A stretch of DNA of 64,000 nt from Sphingomonas sp. 28-66-16 (GTDB lineage Bacteria; Pseudomonadota; Alphaproteobacteria; Sphingomonadales; Sphingomonadaceae). Where the stretch lies: positions 62,001 through 126,000 of the forward strand of contig NCGF01000001.1 of NCBI GenBank assembly GCA_002281485.1. Direction: 5' to 3'. Positions 34,790-44,786 of this stretch are shown here, in pieces. The number at the start of each line of letters is the position of its first letter. Within the stretch, counting starts at the first letter, position 1. The notes beneath the pieces were generated by a model. The model searched no databases. It was not told the DNA's origin and saw only the letters and a program-made list of their open reading frames with translations. A program made the translations under genes and the position numbers.

Positions 34790-35452
34790 TCAGCGGCGCG
34801 GGGGCAGCTCGATCAGCCACGGTTTGACCCGCCCGGTCGGGTGGGGCGTCCCGTCGAGCCGGATCGCGCGGATCAGCTTGACGGGGGCGAGGATCATCTG
34901 CCCCCGCATCACCCCGCGGCCGCCGCCGGTCGGCAGCGCCATGATCCGGCGGACGACGTCCATCCCGGCGACGACATGGCCGAACGCGGCATAGCCCCGG
35001 TAGCTGCCCTGCGCATCGAGCGCGGGGGCGGCACCGACGGTGATCGAGAAATTGCCGGTCGCCGAATCGGGGTTGTCGCCATGCGCCATCGAAATCGTCG
35101 CATCGAGGTGGCGGATGCCGGTGCGGTCGGTCGGCTCGAGCGGCACCGAGGGCAGCATCCGCCGCGCCTGGGTGTCGATGCCGCCCTGGATGAAGCCGCG
35201 TTTGGGATCGCTCTTGGCGTGCACCGCGCGGTAGAAGCCGGTGCCGTCCAGCCGCCCGTCATCGACATAGGCAAGGAAATTGGCGCTCGTCCTCGGCGCG
35301 CGCCGGGTATCGAGCGCGACCACGATATCGCCCGCCGCGGTGACGAGGCGCACGCGCACCATCCCGGCACCGGCGGGCGCCTTCGACGCCGGCGATGCCG
35401 CGACGGTGATCGACGACAGGAAGGCGAGCAGGACGATGATCGGTCGGCGCAT
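34790..35452 (-). CDS. Exported cyclophilin-type peptidyl-prolyl isomerase
   Basis: A 220-residue periplasmic PPIase of the bacterial cyclophilin class. A signal peptide (MRRPIIVLLAFLSSITVAAS) precedes the core: GDIVVALDTRRAPRTSANFL, the GFYRAVHA active-site strand (equivalent of the F-H-R-V motif, with Tyr and Ala variations), IQGGIDTQ, and FGHVVAGMDVVRRI. The region normally containing QFFI reads NFSITVG, so the catalytic cleft is slightly divergent. The ATG at 35452 follows AGGAAAGG. It is transcribed alone on the minus strand, with a 131-bp gap to the divergent amidohydrolase gene. Confidence 0.9.
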   Translation of the reverse strand: MRRPIIVLLAFLSSITVAASPASKAPAGAGMVRVRLVTAAGDIVVALDTRRAPRTSANFLAYVDDGRLDGTGFYRAVHAKSDPKRGFIQGGIDTQARRMLPSVPLEPTDRTGIRHLDATISMAHGDNPDSATGNFSITVGAAPALDAQGSYRGYAAFGHVVAGMDVVRRIMALPTGGGRGVMRGQMILAPVKLIRAIRLDGTPHPTGRVKPWLIELPPRR

Positions 35453-35583
35453 GCGCCTTTCCTAACCGCCGATCGCGCGCGATGCGACCCACCCGCCAGG
35501 TAAAATCCCCTCGCGGCCATTGAATCATCCGGCCTGGGGCGCCTAAGAATGGCGCCAGACCAGAAATTTATCGGGGGACTTAC

Positions 35584-38500
35584 ATGATCTATCGGGGAAG
35601 CGCCTTGCTGGCGGCATTGCTGGCGACGACATCGGCGCTGGCGCAGGCGCCGACCCCGGCGGGCGATGCCGCGAAGCCGCCCAAATGGGATGTCAGCGCC
35701 CCCCCCGGCATGACGACCCGCCAGATCCCGATCGCCGTCGACGAGGGCAGCTGGATGAACGTCGACGTCTCGCCCGACGGCAAGACGATCGCGTTCGATC
35801 TGCTCGGCGACATCTATACGATGCCGATCGCGGGCGGCACGCCGACGCGGATCGCCGAGGGGCTCGCCTATGAACAGCAGCCGCGCTTCTCGCCCGACGG
35901 CAAGCGGATCGCGTTCGTCTCGGATCGCGCCGGCGGCGACAATATCTGGCTGATGAACGTCAACGGCACCGACAAGAAGCAGGTCTCGAAAGAGGATTTC
36001 CGACTGCTGAACCAGCCGAGCTGGAGTCCCGACGGCCGCTTCATCGTCGCCAAGAAGCATTTCACGACCGGCCGCTCGCTCGGTACCGGCGAGGTCTGGC
36101 TCTATCATGTTTCGGGCGGCGGCGGCGTCCAGCTCGTCAAGCGCGCGAGCGAGCAGCTCCAGAAGGAACTCGGCGAGCCGATCTACGCCCCCGACGGCAA
36201 GGGCATCTATTACACCCGCAACGTCACCCCGGGGCCGATCTTCGAATATGCCCAGAATTCGAACACCGATCTGTTCGACATCGAACGTTATGATCTCGAA
36301 ACCGGCGAGGTGACGACGGCGGTATCGGGGGTCGGCGGATCGGTGCGCCCGACCCCCTCGCCCGACGGCAAGCTGATCGCCTTCGTCCGCCGCGAGCGCG
36401 CCAAATCGAAGCTCTATGTGAAGGACCTCGTCTCGGGCGAGGAACGCAAGATCTACGACGCGCTCGATCAGGACGTGCAGGAAACCTGGGCAGTGACCGG
36501 GGTCTATCCCAACATGGCGTGGACCCCCGACAGCAAGCAGGTCGTCTTCTGGGCCGGCGGCAAGATCCGCCGCGTCGGCGCCGATGGCCAGGGCGCCGCC
36601 GAGATTCCGTTCCGGATCAACGACACCCGCGTCGTCATCGATGCGACGCACCCGACGGTCGATGTCGCCCCGGCGACCTTCGAGACCCGGATGCCGCGCT
36701 GGGCCGAGGTCTCGCCCGACGGGCGTCAGGTGGTGTTCGAAACGCTCGGCAAATTATGGGTCAAGCCGATGGCGGGGGGCACCGCCAGGCGGCTGACGAG
36801 CGACGCCGGCGCGAGCTTCGAGCTTTGGCCGAGCTGGTCGCGCGACGGCAAGACGATCGCCTTCATCGGCTGGACCGATGCCGGCCTCGGCCATGTCCGC
36901 AGCGTCGCGGCTACCGGCGGCGTCGCGCGCGACGTCACCAGCCAGCCGGGCCATTATGCCCGGCCGCGCTTCTCGCCCGATGGCCGCACGATCGTGTTCG
37001 AACGCGGCGAGGGCGGCGGGCTGACCTCGGACAATTGGAGCGCCAACCCCGGCATCTACCGCGTCGCGGCGAGCGGCGGCACCCCGGTGCGCATCGCCAA
37101 GGACGGCGCCGAGCCGCAATTCGGCGCGGGCAACGACCGCGTCTTCATGATCGGCAGCGACAAGGGCAAGCGCCAGCTCGTCAGCACCGATCTCAGCGGC
37201 CAGGCGCGCCGCGTCCATGCCACCGGCGAACTGGTCAATGATTACCAGGTCTCGCCCGACGGCCAGTACCTGGCATTTCGCCAGAATTACGAAGCGTTCG
37301 TGATGCCGTTGCTGCCGGGCACGCAGGACGTGTCGACCGATCCCAAGGGCGGGCCATTGCCGGTCACCCGGGTCAGCGGCGAGGGCGCGAATTTCATCCA
37401 CTGGTCGAATGACGGCAAGCAGGTGCACTGGAGCCTTGGGCCGACGTTGTTCACCGCCGAGACGAGCGCGCTGTTCGCCTCTGCCCCGGTCGGCGCCGAT
37501 GCCCCGAAATTCCAGCCGCCCAAGACCGGCGTGTCGCTGTCGATGGCGGTCACCGCCGAAAAGCCGAGCGGTACCGTCGCGCTGACCGGTGCGAGGATCG
37601 TGACGATGGCCGACAAGGCCGGCGGGATCATCGACGACGGCGTGATCGTCATCACCGGCGACCGGATCGTCGCGGTCGGCAAGCGCGGCGACGTGACGAT
37701 CCCGGCCGGCGCCAAGCTGGTCGACGTCACCGGCAAGACGATCATCCCCGGCCTCGTCGATGCCCATGCGCACGGGCCGCAGGGCGAGGATGAGCTGGTG
37801 CCGCAGCAGAATTGGTCGGCGATGGCCAATCTCGCCTTCGGCACGACGACTATCCACGATCCCTCGGCCCGCGCCGCCGAAATCTTCGTCGCATCCGAAA
37901 TGCAGCGCGCCGGCAAGATCCTGGCCCCGCGCATCTTTTCGACCGGCGAGATCATCTATGGTGCCAAACAGCCCGACGTCTATGCCGAGATCAACAGCTA
38001 CGAGGACGCGCTCGCGCATGTCCGCCGGCTGAAGGCCGAGGGCGCGCATTCGGTGAAGAACTACAACCAGCCGCGCCGCGAACAACGCCAGATGGTCGTC
38101 AAGGCAGCGCAGGCCGAGGGGATGGAGGTCGTGCCCGAGGGGGGCTCGCTCTACACGATGGACCTGACGCTGATCGAGGACGGCAACTCGACCGTCGAGC
38201 ACAATATTCCGCTAGACATATTCTACCAGGATCTGGTGAGCTTCTGGTCGCAGACCAAGACCAACTACACCCCGACGCTCGTCGTCACCTATGGCGGGCC
38301 GGCGGGCGATCCCTACTGGCGCGCGCATACCGACGTCTGGAAGCACCCGCTCCTCGTCCGCCATGCCCCGCCGGGGCTGCTCGCCGCGCAGAACGTCCGC
38401 CGCACACTCGCGCCCGAGGAGGATTATGTCGATGCCGCGAGCGCGCGCGAGGCCAAGAAGCTTGCCGACAAGGGCGTGCAGGTGTCGATCGGCGCGCATG

Positions 38501-38865
38501 GCCAGCAGGCGGGGCTCGGGCCGCATTGGGAAATGTGGTCGTTCGTGCGCGGCGGCTGGAGCAACATCGATGCGCTGCGCGCGGGCACGATCATGCCCGC
38601 GACGTCGCTCGGCTATGCCAAGGACGTCGGCTCGCTCGAGGTCGGCAAGCTTGCCGATCTGGTGGTGCTCGATGCCGATCCGACGGTCGACATCCGCAAC
38701 AGCGACAAGGTCGATCGGGTGATGCTCGGCGGCCATCTCTACGATGCCAAGACGCTCGACGAGACGGTGACCGGCACCCGCAAGCGCCAGCCCTATTGGT
38801 GGGAAACCTCGGGCAAGGCGAGCGCCGGATCGGGCGGCGCGGGGCACAGCGACGGCGACATCTGA
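35584..38865 (+). CDS. TolB-propeller / amidohydrolase fusion protein
   Basis: A 1093-residue exported enzyme. A signal peptide (to about residue 20, ALAQ) is followed by a TolB-like beta-propeller with repeated P-D-G-K turns (VSPDGKTIAFDL, FSPDGKRIAFVSDRAG, PSPDGKLIAFVRRE) over residues ~40-640. The C-terminal ~430 residues are an amidohydrolase-superfamily TIM barrel: the metal-binding HxH is H728-H730 in GLVDAHAHG, and further ligands should lie in EHN and AHG segments (VEHNIPLD, SIGAHGQQ). The end GYAKDVGSLEVGKLADLVVL is the family's closing motif. Members are secreted or periplasmic imidazolonepropionase-like hydrolases of unknown substrate, often thought to act on peptides. Single gene with a G-rich ribosome site. 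Confidence 0.9.
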   Translation: MIYRGSALLAALLATTSALAQAPTPAGDAAKPPKWDVSAPPGMTTRQIPIAVDEGSWMNVDVSPDGKTIAFDLLGDIYTMPIAGGTPTRIAEGLAYEQQPRFSPDGKRIAFVSDRAGGDNIWLMNVNGTDKKQVSKEDFRLLNQPSWSPDGRFIVAKKHFTTGRSLGTGEVWLYHVSGGGGVQLVKRASEQLQKELGEPIYAPDGKGIYYTRNVTPGPIFEYAQNSNTDLFDIERYDLETGEVTTAVSGVGGSVRPTPSPDGKLIAFVRRERAKSKLYVKDLVSGEERKIYDALDQDVQETWAVTGVYPNMAWTPDSKQVVFWAGGKIRRVGADGQGAAEIPFRINDTRVVIDATHPTVDVAPATFETRMPRWAEVSPDGRQVVFETLGKLWVKPMAGGTARRLTSDAGASFELWPSWSRDGKTIAFIGWTDAGLGHVRSVAATGGVARDVTSQPGHYARPRFSPDGRTIVFERGEGGGLTSDNWSANPGIYRVAASGGTPVRIAKDGAEPQFGAGNDRVFMIGSDKGKRQLVSTDLSGQARRVHATGELVNDYQVSPDGQYLAFRQNYEAFVMPLLPGTQDVSTDPKGGPLPVTRVSGEGANFIHWSNDGKQVHWSLGPTLFTAETSALFASAPVGADAPKFQPPKTGVSLSMAVTAEKPSGTVALTGARIVTMADKAGGIIDDGVIVITGDRIVAVGKRGDVTIPAGAKLVDVTGKTIIPGLVDAHAHGPQGEDELVPQQNWSAMANLAFGTTTIHDPSARAAEIFVASEMQRAGKILAPRIFSTGEIIYGAKQPDVYAEINSYEDALAHVRRLKAEGAHSVKNYNQPRREQRQMVVKAAQAEGMEVVPEGGSLYTMDLTLIEDGNSTVEHNIPLDIFYQDLVSFWSQTKTNYTPTLVVTYGGPAGDPYWRAHTDVWKHPLLVRHAPPGLLAAQNVRRTLAPEEDYVDAASAREAKKLADKGVQVSIGAHGQQAGLGPHWEMWSFVRGGWSNIDALRAGTIMPATSLGYAKDVGSLEVGKLADLVVLDADPTVDIRNSDKVDRVMLGGHLYDAKTLDETVTGTRKRQPYWWETSGKASAGSGGAGHSDGDI

Positions 38866-39042
38866 CGCGGCGGCGCTGGCGCGACCCGCCGGCGCCGACA
38901 TATCGGTCGTGCCGACAATCTGCGCCACCAGCACCGATCGCGCAGCAATGCTGCCGATCGGTGGCTGATCGCACCCGATATTGATGAGAAACGCGCGCCG
39001 GCTTCTGATAGCCTGAGGCCGGCTTCACTTCAGGGGGAATCG

Positions 39043-41550
39043 ATGATGCGCGATCTGTTCGGGCTTGGCTTTGCGGCGCAGCGTTTTCGGCTTCGGCGCG
39101 GGGTCGCGCTGGCCGCCCTGATTGCCTTGGCGCCGCCTGTCCTGACCGCCGCCCATGCGCAGCCAGGCGCGCAGAAGCCGTCCGACGCGCCGACGCTGAC
39201 GAGCGGCTTCATCCCGTTTGCCTGGGATGCCGCCAAGGGGCGCGTACTGATCGAAATCCCCGCCTTCGATCAGGATATTCTCTATTATGTATCGGCGGCG
39301 AGCGGCGGCGGCTCGGTCGAGCTGCCGCTCGATCGCGGCATTCTCGACAGCCAGGTGATCCATTTCGAACGCGCCGGCCCGCGCGTGCTGGTGCGCGCGC
39401 AGACCACCGATTATCGCGCGGTGACGGGCGATGCTGCCCAGGCCGAGGGGGTCCGCGATTCCTTCCCCACCTCGGTGCTCGCGTCGCTGCCGATCGAACG
39501 CGAGGCGAACGGCCGGGTGATCGTCGATGCGACCGCCTTGTTCATGCGCGATGCCGCCAATATCGAGGGCAGCCTGCGCCGCGCCAACCAGGGCAATTTC
39601 CGGTTCGATGCGGCGCGCAGCAGCTTCTATCCCAAGCAGTTGAAGGCATTTCCCGACAATAGCGAGTTCGAAACCGTCTCGACCTTTGCCGCCGACGCCC
39701 CCGGCGCGCTGGTCGCCAACGTCACTCCCGATGCGCGGTTGATCACGCTGCGCATCCATCACAGCTTCCTGCGCGCCCCGACCGGCTATGTGCCGCGCGT
39801 CGCCGATCCGCGCATCGGGGTGAGCGCGATCCGCTTTCACGATTATTCGAAGCCGTTCAGCGAAGGCCCCGAGACCGAGTGGATCACCCGCTGGCGGCTC
39901 GAGAAGAAGGATCCTTCGGCGGCGCTGAGCGAGCCGGTCAAGCCGATCACCATCTATTTCGACCCGGCGATCCCCGATCCGATCCGCCACGCGATGAAGC
40001 AGGGGCTGCTGTGGTGGAACAAGGCCTATGAGGCGGCGGGCTTCAGGAACGCGATCGTCGCGCTCGATGCCCCCGCCGACATGGATCCGATGGATATCCG
40101 CTATGCCTATGTGCTGTGGATCAATCGCGACGAGCGCGGCTTTTCGAGCGGCGGCAGCTACCGCGATCCGCGCACCGGCGAGATCATCGGCACCAAGGTG
40201 CGGATGGATTCGCACCGCATCCGCACCGTCGGCAACTACTGGGACGCCTATATGGGCGGTCTGCCCGGCGATGGCAGCGGCGTGACGGTCGCCGATCCCG
40301 CCCTGCTCAGCGCCGACCGGATGGCGGCGATGCCGGCGGGCCAGCGCGACATGGTGCTGCTGCGCCAGGCGCTGCTCACCGCGCACGAGCTTGGCCATTC
40401 GCAGGGCTTCGGGCATAATTTCGCATCGAGCCTCAACGATCGCGCCTCGGTGATGGAATATCCCACGCCGCGCGTGAAGGTGGTGAACGGCAAGCTCGAT
40501 CTCTCCGAAAGCTTCCAGAAGGCGATCGGCGCCTATGACGTCTATATGGTGCGCTACGCTTATACCCCCTTTGCGCCGGCCGCCGAAAAAGCCGGGCTCG
40601 ACGCGGTGATCGCCGATATGCGCGCCAAGGGCATCCTCTATGTGCCCGATACCGATCCGCGCTGGACCTGGTACGACGATCGCGCCACCCCCACCGAAAA
40701 TCTGCGCGAGACGATGGCGGCGCGCGCGATCATGCTCGCCAATTTCGGGCCGGCGATGCTCCAGCCCGGCGAGCCGATCGGCGCGCTGCGCGACGTCCGG
40801 CTGTGGATGGCCTATCTCCATCATCGCTACGCGATCGAATCGGGGCTCAAATATATCGGCGGGCAATTCACCAACATCGTCGTCAAGGGCGAGACGCTGC
40901 CGCCGACCGAGATCATCCCCGCCGCCCTCCAGCGCGAGACGCTCGGACTGTTGCTCGACGCGATCGAGCCCGGAAATCTCGCGCTGCCCGAAAAACTGCT
41001 CGCCCAGTTGACGCCCGATCCCGGGCCCAATCTCGAGGATCTGTCGAACGACGATGTCTTCGATCAGCTCCGCGCCGCGCGCATCCTGGCGGCGCTGGTG
41101 CTCGAGCCGCTGTTCGATGCCGATCGCGCGGCGCGGATGGTCGCGCTCGCCGCGCGGCAGGGGGACACGCTGACCTTTCCCGAAATGGTCGAGGCGGTGC
41201 TCGCGCATAGCTGGAACGCGCCCCGCGACGGCACCGCCGCCGGGCGCGCGCTGCGCCGCGAGGCCCAGCGGGTGACGCTCGACGCGATGATGATCCTCGG
41301 CGCCAAGACCGATGGCTCGCCCGAGGCGCGCGCCTATGTGCTCGATCGCCTCGCCCAGCTCGCCGATCAGCTCAAGGGTCGCGGCGACGCCGATCCGCTG
41401 ACCGCCGCATTCTATCGCCAGTCGGCGCGCGACATTGCGCACTACCTCGAAAACCCCGCCGCCAACGCCCCCAAATCGGCCTCACCGGGCTGGGGCAAGG
41501 GGCCGCGCTCGCGCTTCCCGATGCCGCCGGGGCCACCGCTCGGCGGCTGA
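39043..41550 (+). CDS. Large exported zinc-dependent metalloprotease
   Basis: An 835-residue secreted zincin. The signal peptide has its hydrophobic core at about residues 20-36 and cleaves near AHAQ. The catalytic motif is H448-ELGH-SQGFGH-458, an extended HExxHxxGxxH as in metzincin-like enzymes, so three His ligate zinc and Glu449 is the base. The N-terminal region resembles the DUF5117-like domain and the C-terminal ~300 residues a DUF4953-like domain of the large bacterial zinc-dependent metalloproteases. A Met-turn candidate, ASVMEYPTPR, follows the motif at the right distance. The ATG at 39043 (or 39046) follows AGGGGGAATCG. The gene stands alone, 177 bp from the amidohydrolase; both may feed peptide scavenging. 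Confidence 0.9.
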   Translation: MMRDLFGLGFAAQRFRLRRGVALAALIALAPPVLTAAHAQPGAQKPSDAPTLTSGFIPFAWDAAKGRVLIEIPAFDQDILYYVSAASGGGSVELPLDRGILDSQVIHFERAGPRVLVRAQTTDYRAVTGDAAQAEGVRDSFPTSVLASLPIEREANGRVIVDATALFMRDAANIEGSLRRANQGNFRFDAARSSFYPKQLKAFPDNSEFETVSTFAADAPGALVANVTPDARLITLRIHHSFLRAPTGYVPRVADPRIGVSAIRFHDYSKPFSEGPETEWITRWRLEKKDPSAALSEPVKPITIYFDPAIPDPIRHAMKQGLLWWNKAYEAAGFRNAIVALDAPADMDPMDIRYAYVLWINRDERGFSSGGSYRDPRTGEIIGTKVRMDSHRIRTVGNYWDAYMGGLPGDGSGVTVADPALLSADRMAAMPAGQRDMVLLRQALLTAHELGHSQGFGHNFASSLNDRASVMEYPTPRVKVVNGKLDLSESFQKAIGAYDVYMVRYAYTPFAPAAEKAGLDAVIADMRAKGILYVPDTDPRWTWYDDRATPTENLRETMAARAIMLANFGPAMLQPGEPIGALRDVRLWMAYLHHRYAIESGLKYIGGQFTNIVVKGETLPPTEIIPAALQRETLGLLLDAIEPGNLALPEKLLAQLTPDPGPNLEDLSNDDVFDQLRAARILAALVLEPLFDADRAARMVALAARQGDTLTFPEMVEAVLAHSWNAPRDGTAAGRALRREAQRVTLDAMMILGAKTDGSPEARAYVLDRLAQLADQLKGRGDADPLTAAFYRQSARDIAHYLENPAANAPKSASPGWGKGPRSRFPMPPGPPLGG

Positions 41551-41631
41551 CCCGCGCCGCGAAATTGCCAAGCCGCGCCCGACACGCCACACTCGCGCGA
41601 CAAACGGGCAGATGGCTTGGAGGGGGTGGCG

Positions 41632-42873
41632 ATGGTCTATATTCTCGGCGGCTGGCAAAGCGATTTCGCGGCCAACTGGCAGCGCCAGGGCATCGACATC
41701 GCCGATGCCTTTGTCGATTGCGTGCAGCAAGGCCTCGCCGCCACCGCGCTCGACGCGGGCGAGATCGACACCGGCCATGTCGGCAATTTCACCGCCGAAT
41801 TGTTCGCCGGCCAGGGCCTGCTCGGCGGCTTTTTCGGGCTGGTCGACCCCGCCTTCAATGGCCTGCCGAGCGCGCGCCACGAAGCCGCCTGCGCCTCGGG
41901 CAGCGTCGCGATCCTCGCCGCCACCGCCGAGATCGAGGCGGGTCGCTATGATCTCGCCTGCGTCGTCGGGATCGAGCAGATGCGCAACGTCCCCGGCAGA
42001 ATTGCTGCGCAGCATTTGGGGGCCGCTGCCTGGGCGGGGCACGAGTTTGGCGATGCCGATTTCGTCTGGCCGCGCGCCTTTTCGGACCTCGCCGACGAAT
42101 ATGACGCCCGCTACGGGCTCGATCCCGCGCATCTCCGCGCGATCGCCGAGATCAACTTCGCCAATGCGCGCCGCAACCCCAATGCCCAGGCGCGCGGCTA
42201 TCGCTTCTCCCCCGAAAGCTTCACCGACGACGACGAGGCCAACCCGGTCGTCGAGGGCCGCATCCGCAAGATGGATTGCGGCCAGGTGACCGATGGCAGC
42301 GCGGTCGTCTTCCTCGCCTCGCCGAAGCGCGCCGCCGCCTATGCCGCCAGACGCGGCGTCGCGCTCGACAGTCTCGCGCGGATCGCCGGCTGGGGGCATC
42401 GATCGGCGCCGATCGGCTATGCCCGCAAGATCGCCGACAGCGCCGGCGCCGCTTACGTCTTCCCGCAGGTCCGCCGTGCGGTGCTAGATGCGCGCGCCCG
42501 CGCCGGGGTCGTCGACATCGCGCAGCTCGACGCGATCGAGACGCATGACTGCTTCACCTCGAGCGAATATATGGAGATCGACCATCTCGGCATCACCGCG
42601 CCGGGCGAAAGCTGGCGTGCGATCGAGGACGGCACGATCGCGCCCGGCGGCGCACTGCCGGTCAATCCCTCGGGCGGGCTGATCGGGCTCGGCCATCCCG
42701 TCGGCGCGACCGGGGTGCGAATGCTGCTCGACGGCTACAAACAGGTCACCGATCGCGCGGGCGACTATCAGGTCGAGGGCGCCGCGCGCGTGCAGACGCT
42801 CAACATCGGCGGATCAACGACCACCTCGGTGAGCTTCATCGTCGAGCGCGCCGATGCGGCGCTCGCCGCATGA
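41632..42873 (+). CDS. Thiolase-family acyl-CoA acyltransferase (SCP-x/acetyl-CoA acetyltransferase type)
   Basis: A 413-residue cytoplasmic thiolase-fold protein. The nucleophilic cysteine is C87 in EAACASGSVAIL; the other active-site elements are ETHDCFTSSEY and GGLIGLGHPVGATG. The sequence looks like the SCP2-thiolase branch, which acts in lipid or steroid side-chain metabolism in some bacteria and includes divergent members with no proven activity. The ATG at 41632 has GGAGGGGGTGGCG in front of it. The next gene starts inside its stop codon (4-bp overlap), tying it to a DUF1295 membrane protein; a role in lipid modification would fit both, but is not shown. Confidence 0.87.
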   Translation: MVYILGGWQSDFAANWQRQGIDIADAFVDCVQQGLAATALDAGEIDTGHVGNFTAELFAGQGLLGGFFGLVDPAFNGLPSARHEAACASGSVAILAATAEIEAGRYDLACVVGIEQMRNVPGRIAAQHLGAAAWAGHEFGDADFVWPRAFSDLADEYDARYGLDPAHLRAIAEINFANARRNPNAQARGYRFSPESFTDDDEANPVVEGRIRKMDCGQVTDGSAVVFLASPKRAAAYAARRGVALDSLARIAGWGHRSAPIGYARKIADSAGAAYVFPQVRRAVLDARARAGVVDIAQLDAIETHDCFTSSEYMEIDHLGITAPGESWRAIEDGTIAPGGALPVNPSGGLIGLGHPVGATGVRMLLDGYKQVTDRAGDYQVEGAARVQTLNIGGSTTTSVSFIVERADAALAA

Positions 42874-43667
42874 CCGTCGTGGCGCTGGTCGCGACCAACG
42901 CGCTGGTGCTCGTCGCGCTGTTCTTCGGCCTGTGGCTGATCACGCTCAAGACCCGCGACGTGACGCCGGTCGACAGCGTCTGGGCGCTCGGCATGGTCGT
43001 GCTCGCGGCGACGAGCTATGTGCAGACGGACGGCGATCCGGGCCGCAAGGCGCTGCTCCTCGTGCTGTGCGCGCTCTGGGGCGTCCGCCTCGGCGGTTAT
43101 CTCTTGTGGCGCTGGCGCCACCACGGCCCCGACCGGCGCTATGTCACGATGTTCGGCAAGGCCAAGGACGCCAGGGGCTGGGGCTTCGGCGAAGCCTCGG
43201 CGCGGATGGTCTATCTAACGCAGGCGCCGCTCCTTTTCATCGTCTGCCTTCCCGTCCAGCTCGGCCAGCTCGACGCGCTGCCGCCAGTCGGCCCGCTGGC
43301 CATCGCTGGCGCGGCGATCGCGCTCGTCGGCATCGCCTTCGAGAGCATCGGCGACTGGCAACTCGTTCGCTTCCGCGCCGACCCGGCCAATCAGGGGCAG
43401 GTGCTGACGACCGGCCTGTGGCGCTACACCCGCCATCCCAATTATTTCGGCGATGCCTGTACCTGGTGGGGACTCTACCTGATCGGCGCCGAGAGTTTCA
43501 CCGGACTGTGGGCGCTGCCCGGGCCCGTGCTGCTGACCTGGACGCTGATGAAATGGTCGGGCGTGCCGACGATCGAGGGACGGCTCAAGCGCAAGAAGCC
43601 GGGCTATGAGGATTATGTGCGTCGGACGAGCGGGTTCGTGCCGTGGTGGCCGAAGGGGAAAGCGTGA
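42870..43667 (+). CDS. DUF1295 membrane protein (steroid 5-alpha-reductase-like fold)
   Basis: A 265-residue polytopic membrane protein. Six or so hydrophobic segments are seen, with the conserved C-terminal block GLWRYTRHPNYFGDACTWWG and a later PxxEGRLKRKKPGYEDYVRR tail, the hallmark of DUF1295 and related isoprenylcysteine methyltransferase / sterol reductase folds, in which this region binds NADPH or SAM. The ATG overlaps the stop of the thiolase gene (ATGA), so they are translationally coupled. Substrate unknown. It converges with the isochorismatase-like gene, 12 nt apart. Confidence 0.9.
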   Translation: MTVVALVATNALVLVALFFGLWLITLKTRDVTPVDSVWALGMVVLAATSYVQTDGDPGRKALLLVLCALWGVRLGGYLLWRWRHHGPDRRYVTMFGKAKDARGWGFGEASARMVYLTQAPLLFIVCLPVQLGQLDALPPVGPLAIAGAAIALVGIAFESIGDWQLVRFRADPANQGQVLTTGLWRYTRHPNYFGDACTWWGLYLIGAESFTGLWALPGPVLLTWTLMKWSGVPTIEGRLKRKKPGYEDYVRRTSGFVPWWPKGKA

Positions 43668-43679
43668 CGACGCGGTCGC

Positions 43680-44291
43680 TCAATGGCCAACCTCGGCGAA
43701 GACGATCTCGGCGAAACCGGCGGTCGTCGTCTCGCGTCGCCAGTCGCGCTGGAGTTCGCACGCCACCTGAATCCAGCTGACCGGGACGCCACCCGCCTGA
43801 ATGAGCCGCGCGAGTCCGGCGCGATGTGCCTCTTCGGACGTTCCCGCGACCGCATCGACGACGGCATAGACCTCGAACCCGGCACGCAGCGCATCGAGCG
43901 CGGGAAAGACAAGACAGACCTCGGTCCAAAGCGCGACCATGATCAGCTTCTTGCGGCCGGTGGCTTTGACGGCAGCGACGAAATCATCGTCCTCCCAGGC
44001 ATTGATCGCGGTGCGGTCGATCGGCCTCACGTCACCCAGCACGTCGGTGATCTGGTGAATCGTCGGCATATTGCGCCCGGTCGCGACGTTCACGGTCGAG
44101 AGCACGACCGGAAGCTCGTATAATGTGGCGGTTCGCGCAACGGCAACGACGTTATCGACCAGCGCGCGCTTATTCATCGTCACGATCGAGCCGACCTGGA
44201 CCGGCTGAAAGTCGATGATCACCAACGCCGCATTTTGCGGGGTCAGCAGGTGATCGGCCAGCGGATCGCGGATCGTTGCGGGCGATGTCAT
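43680..44291 (-). CDS. Isochorismatase-like hydrolase (YcaC type)
   Basis: A 203-residue cytoplasmic cysteine hydrolase fold. The catalytic triad candidates are D27 in LVIIDFQPV, K114/K115 in TGRKKLIMVA and C126 in LWTEVCLVFPALDAL. This sub-branch (YcaC and relatives) acts on unknown amides. It is the last of three minus-strand genes, 27 nt after the cupin gene, and probably shares their LysR-controlled promoter. The name isochorismatase refers to the fold only; no siderophore genes are around. Confidence 0.88.
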   Translation of the reverse strand: MTSPATIRDPLADHLLTPQNAALVIIDFQPVQVGSIVTMNKRALVDNVVAVARTATLYELPVVLSTVNVATGRNMPTIHQITDVLGDVRPIDRTAINAWEDDDFVAAVKATGRKKLIMVALWTEVCLVFPALDALRAGFEVYAVVDAVAGTSEEAHRAGLARLIQAGGVPVSWIQVACELQRDWRRETTTAGFAEIVFAEVGH

Positions 44292-44318
44292 GACTCGTCT
44301 CCCTATGTGACTGGGCGC

Positions 44319-44786
44319 TCAGTGTGTTGGCGTGTCGACATACTGCGTGTCGGTCGGGCCATTGCCGCTGATGATGACGGTGACCGGTCGGGCCCGTGTC
44401 GATGCGAAATGAGCTTCGCCCGCAGGCTCGGTGTAGAAGCTCCCCGGCCCCAGCGCGCGGGTGCCGGCGTCGGTCGCCCGAGCGCCGTAGCCGAAGTACC
44501 AGGTCCCCGCGATGACCACCGCAGATCGATCGTCGCGGTGCGTATGCGCGGCAATCCGCGTGCGCGCCGGGATGCGCAATTGGATGGCGTACGGCCCCCG
44601 CCTCGTCGGATCGCCGCTGAGGATCACGGTGCGGATGCCGGCAACACCCGATGTTCCGGCGCCGCCCGCATGCTGTTCGAGCGCCGTGATATCGGCGGGC
44701 GTCAGCCGGACTTGCCCGCGATCAACCGCTGCCGAAACGGTCACCGGGGTGATGATCGCCGCCAGCAAGATCTGGCTGCGCGTCAT
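44319..44786 (-). CDS. Exported single-domain cupin protein
   Basis: A 155-residue protein with a signal peptide (MTRSQILLAAIITPVTVSAA) and one cupin barrel. Motif 1 reads IAAHTHRDDRSAVVIAGTW and motif 2 GPGSFYTEPAGEAHFASTR, with the His/Glu metal-ligand positions mostly kept. Its ATG overlaps the stop of the alpha/beta hydrolase gene by four bases. In such operons a periplasmic cupin often handles the same small molecule as the hydrolase, but nothing in the sequence fixes which one. Confidence 0.85.
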   Translation of the reverse strand: MTRSQILLAAIITPVTVSAAVDRGQVRLTPADITALEQHAGGAGTSGVAGIRTVILSGDPTRRGPYAIQLRIPARTRIAAHTHRDDRSAVVIAGTWYFGYGARATDAGTRALGPGSFYTEPAGEAHFASTRARPVTVIISGNGPTDTQYVDTPTH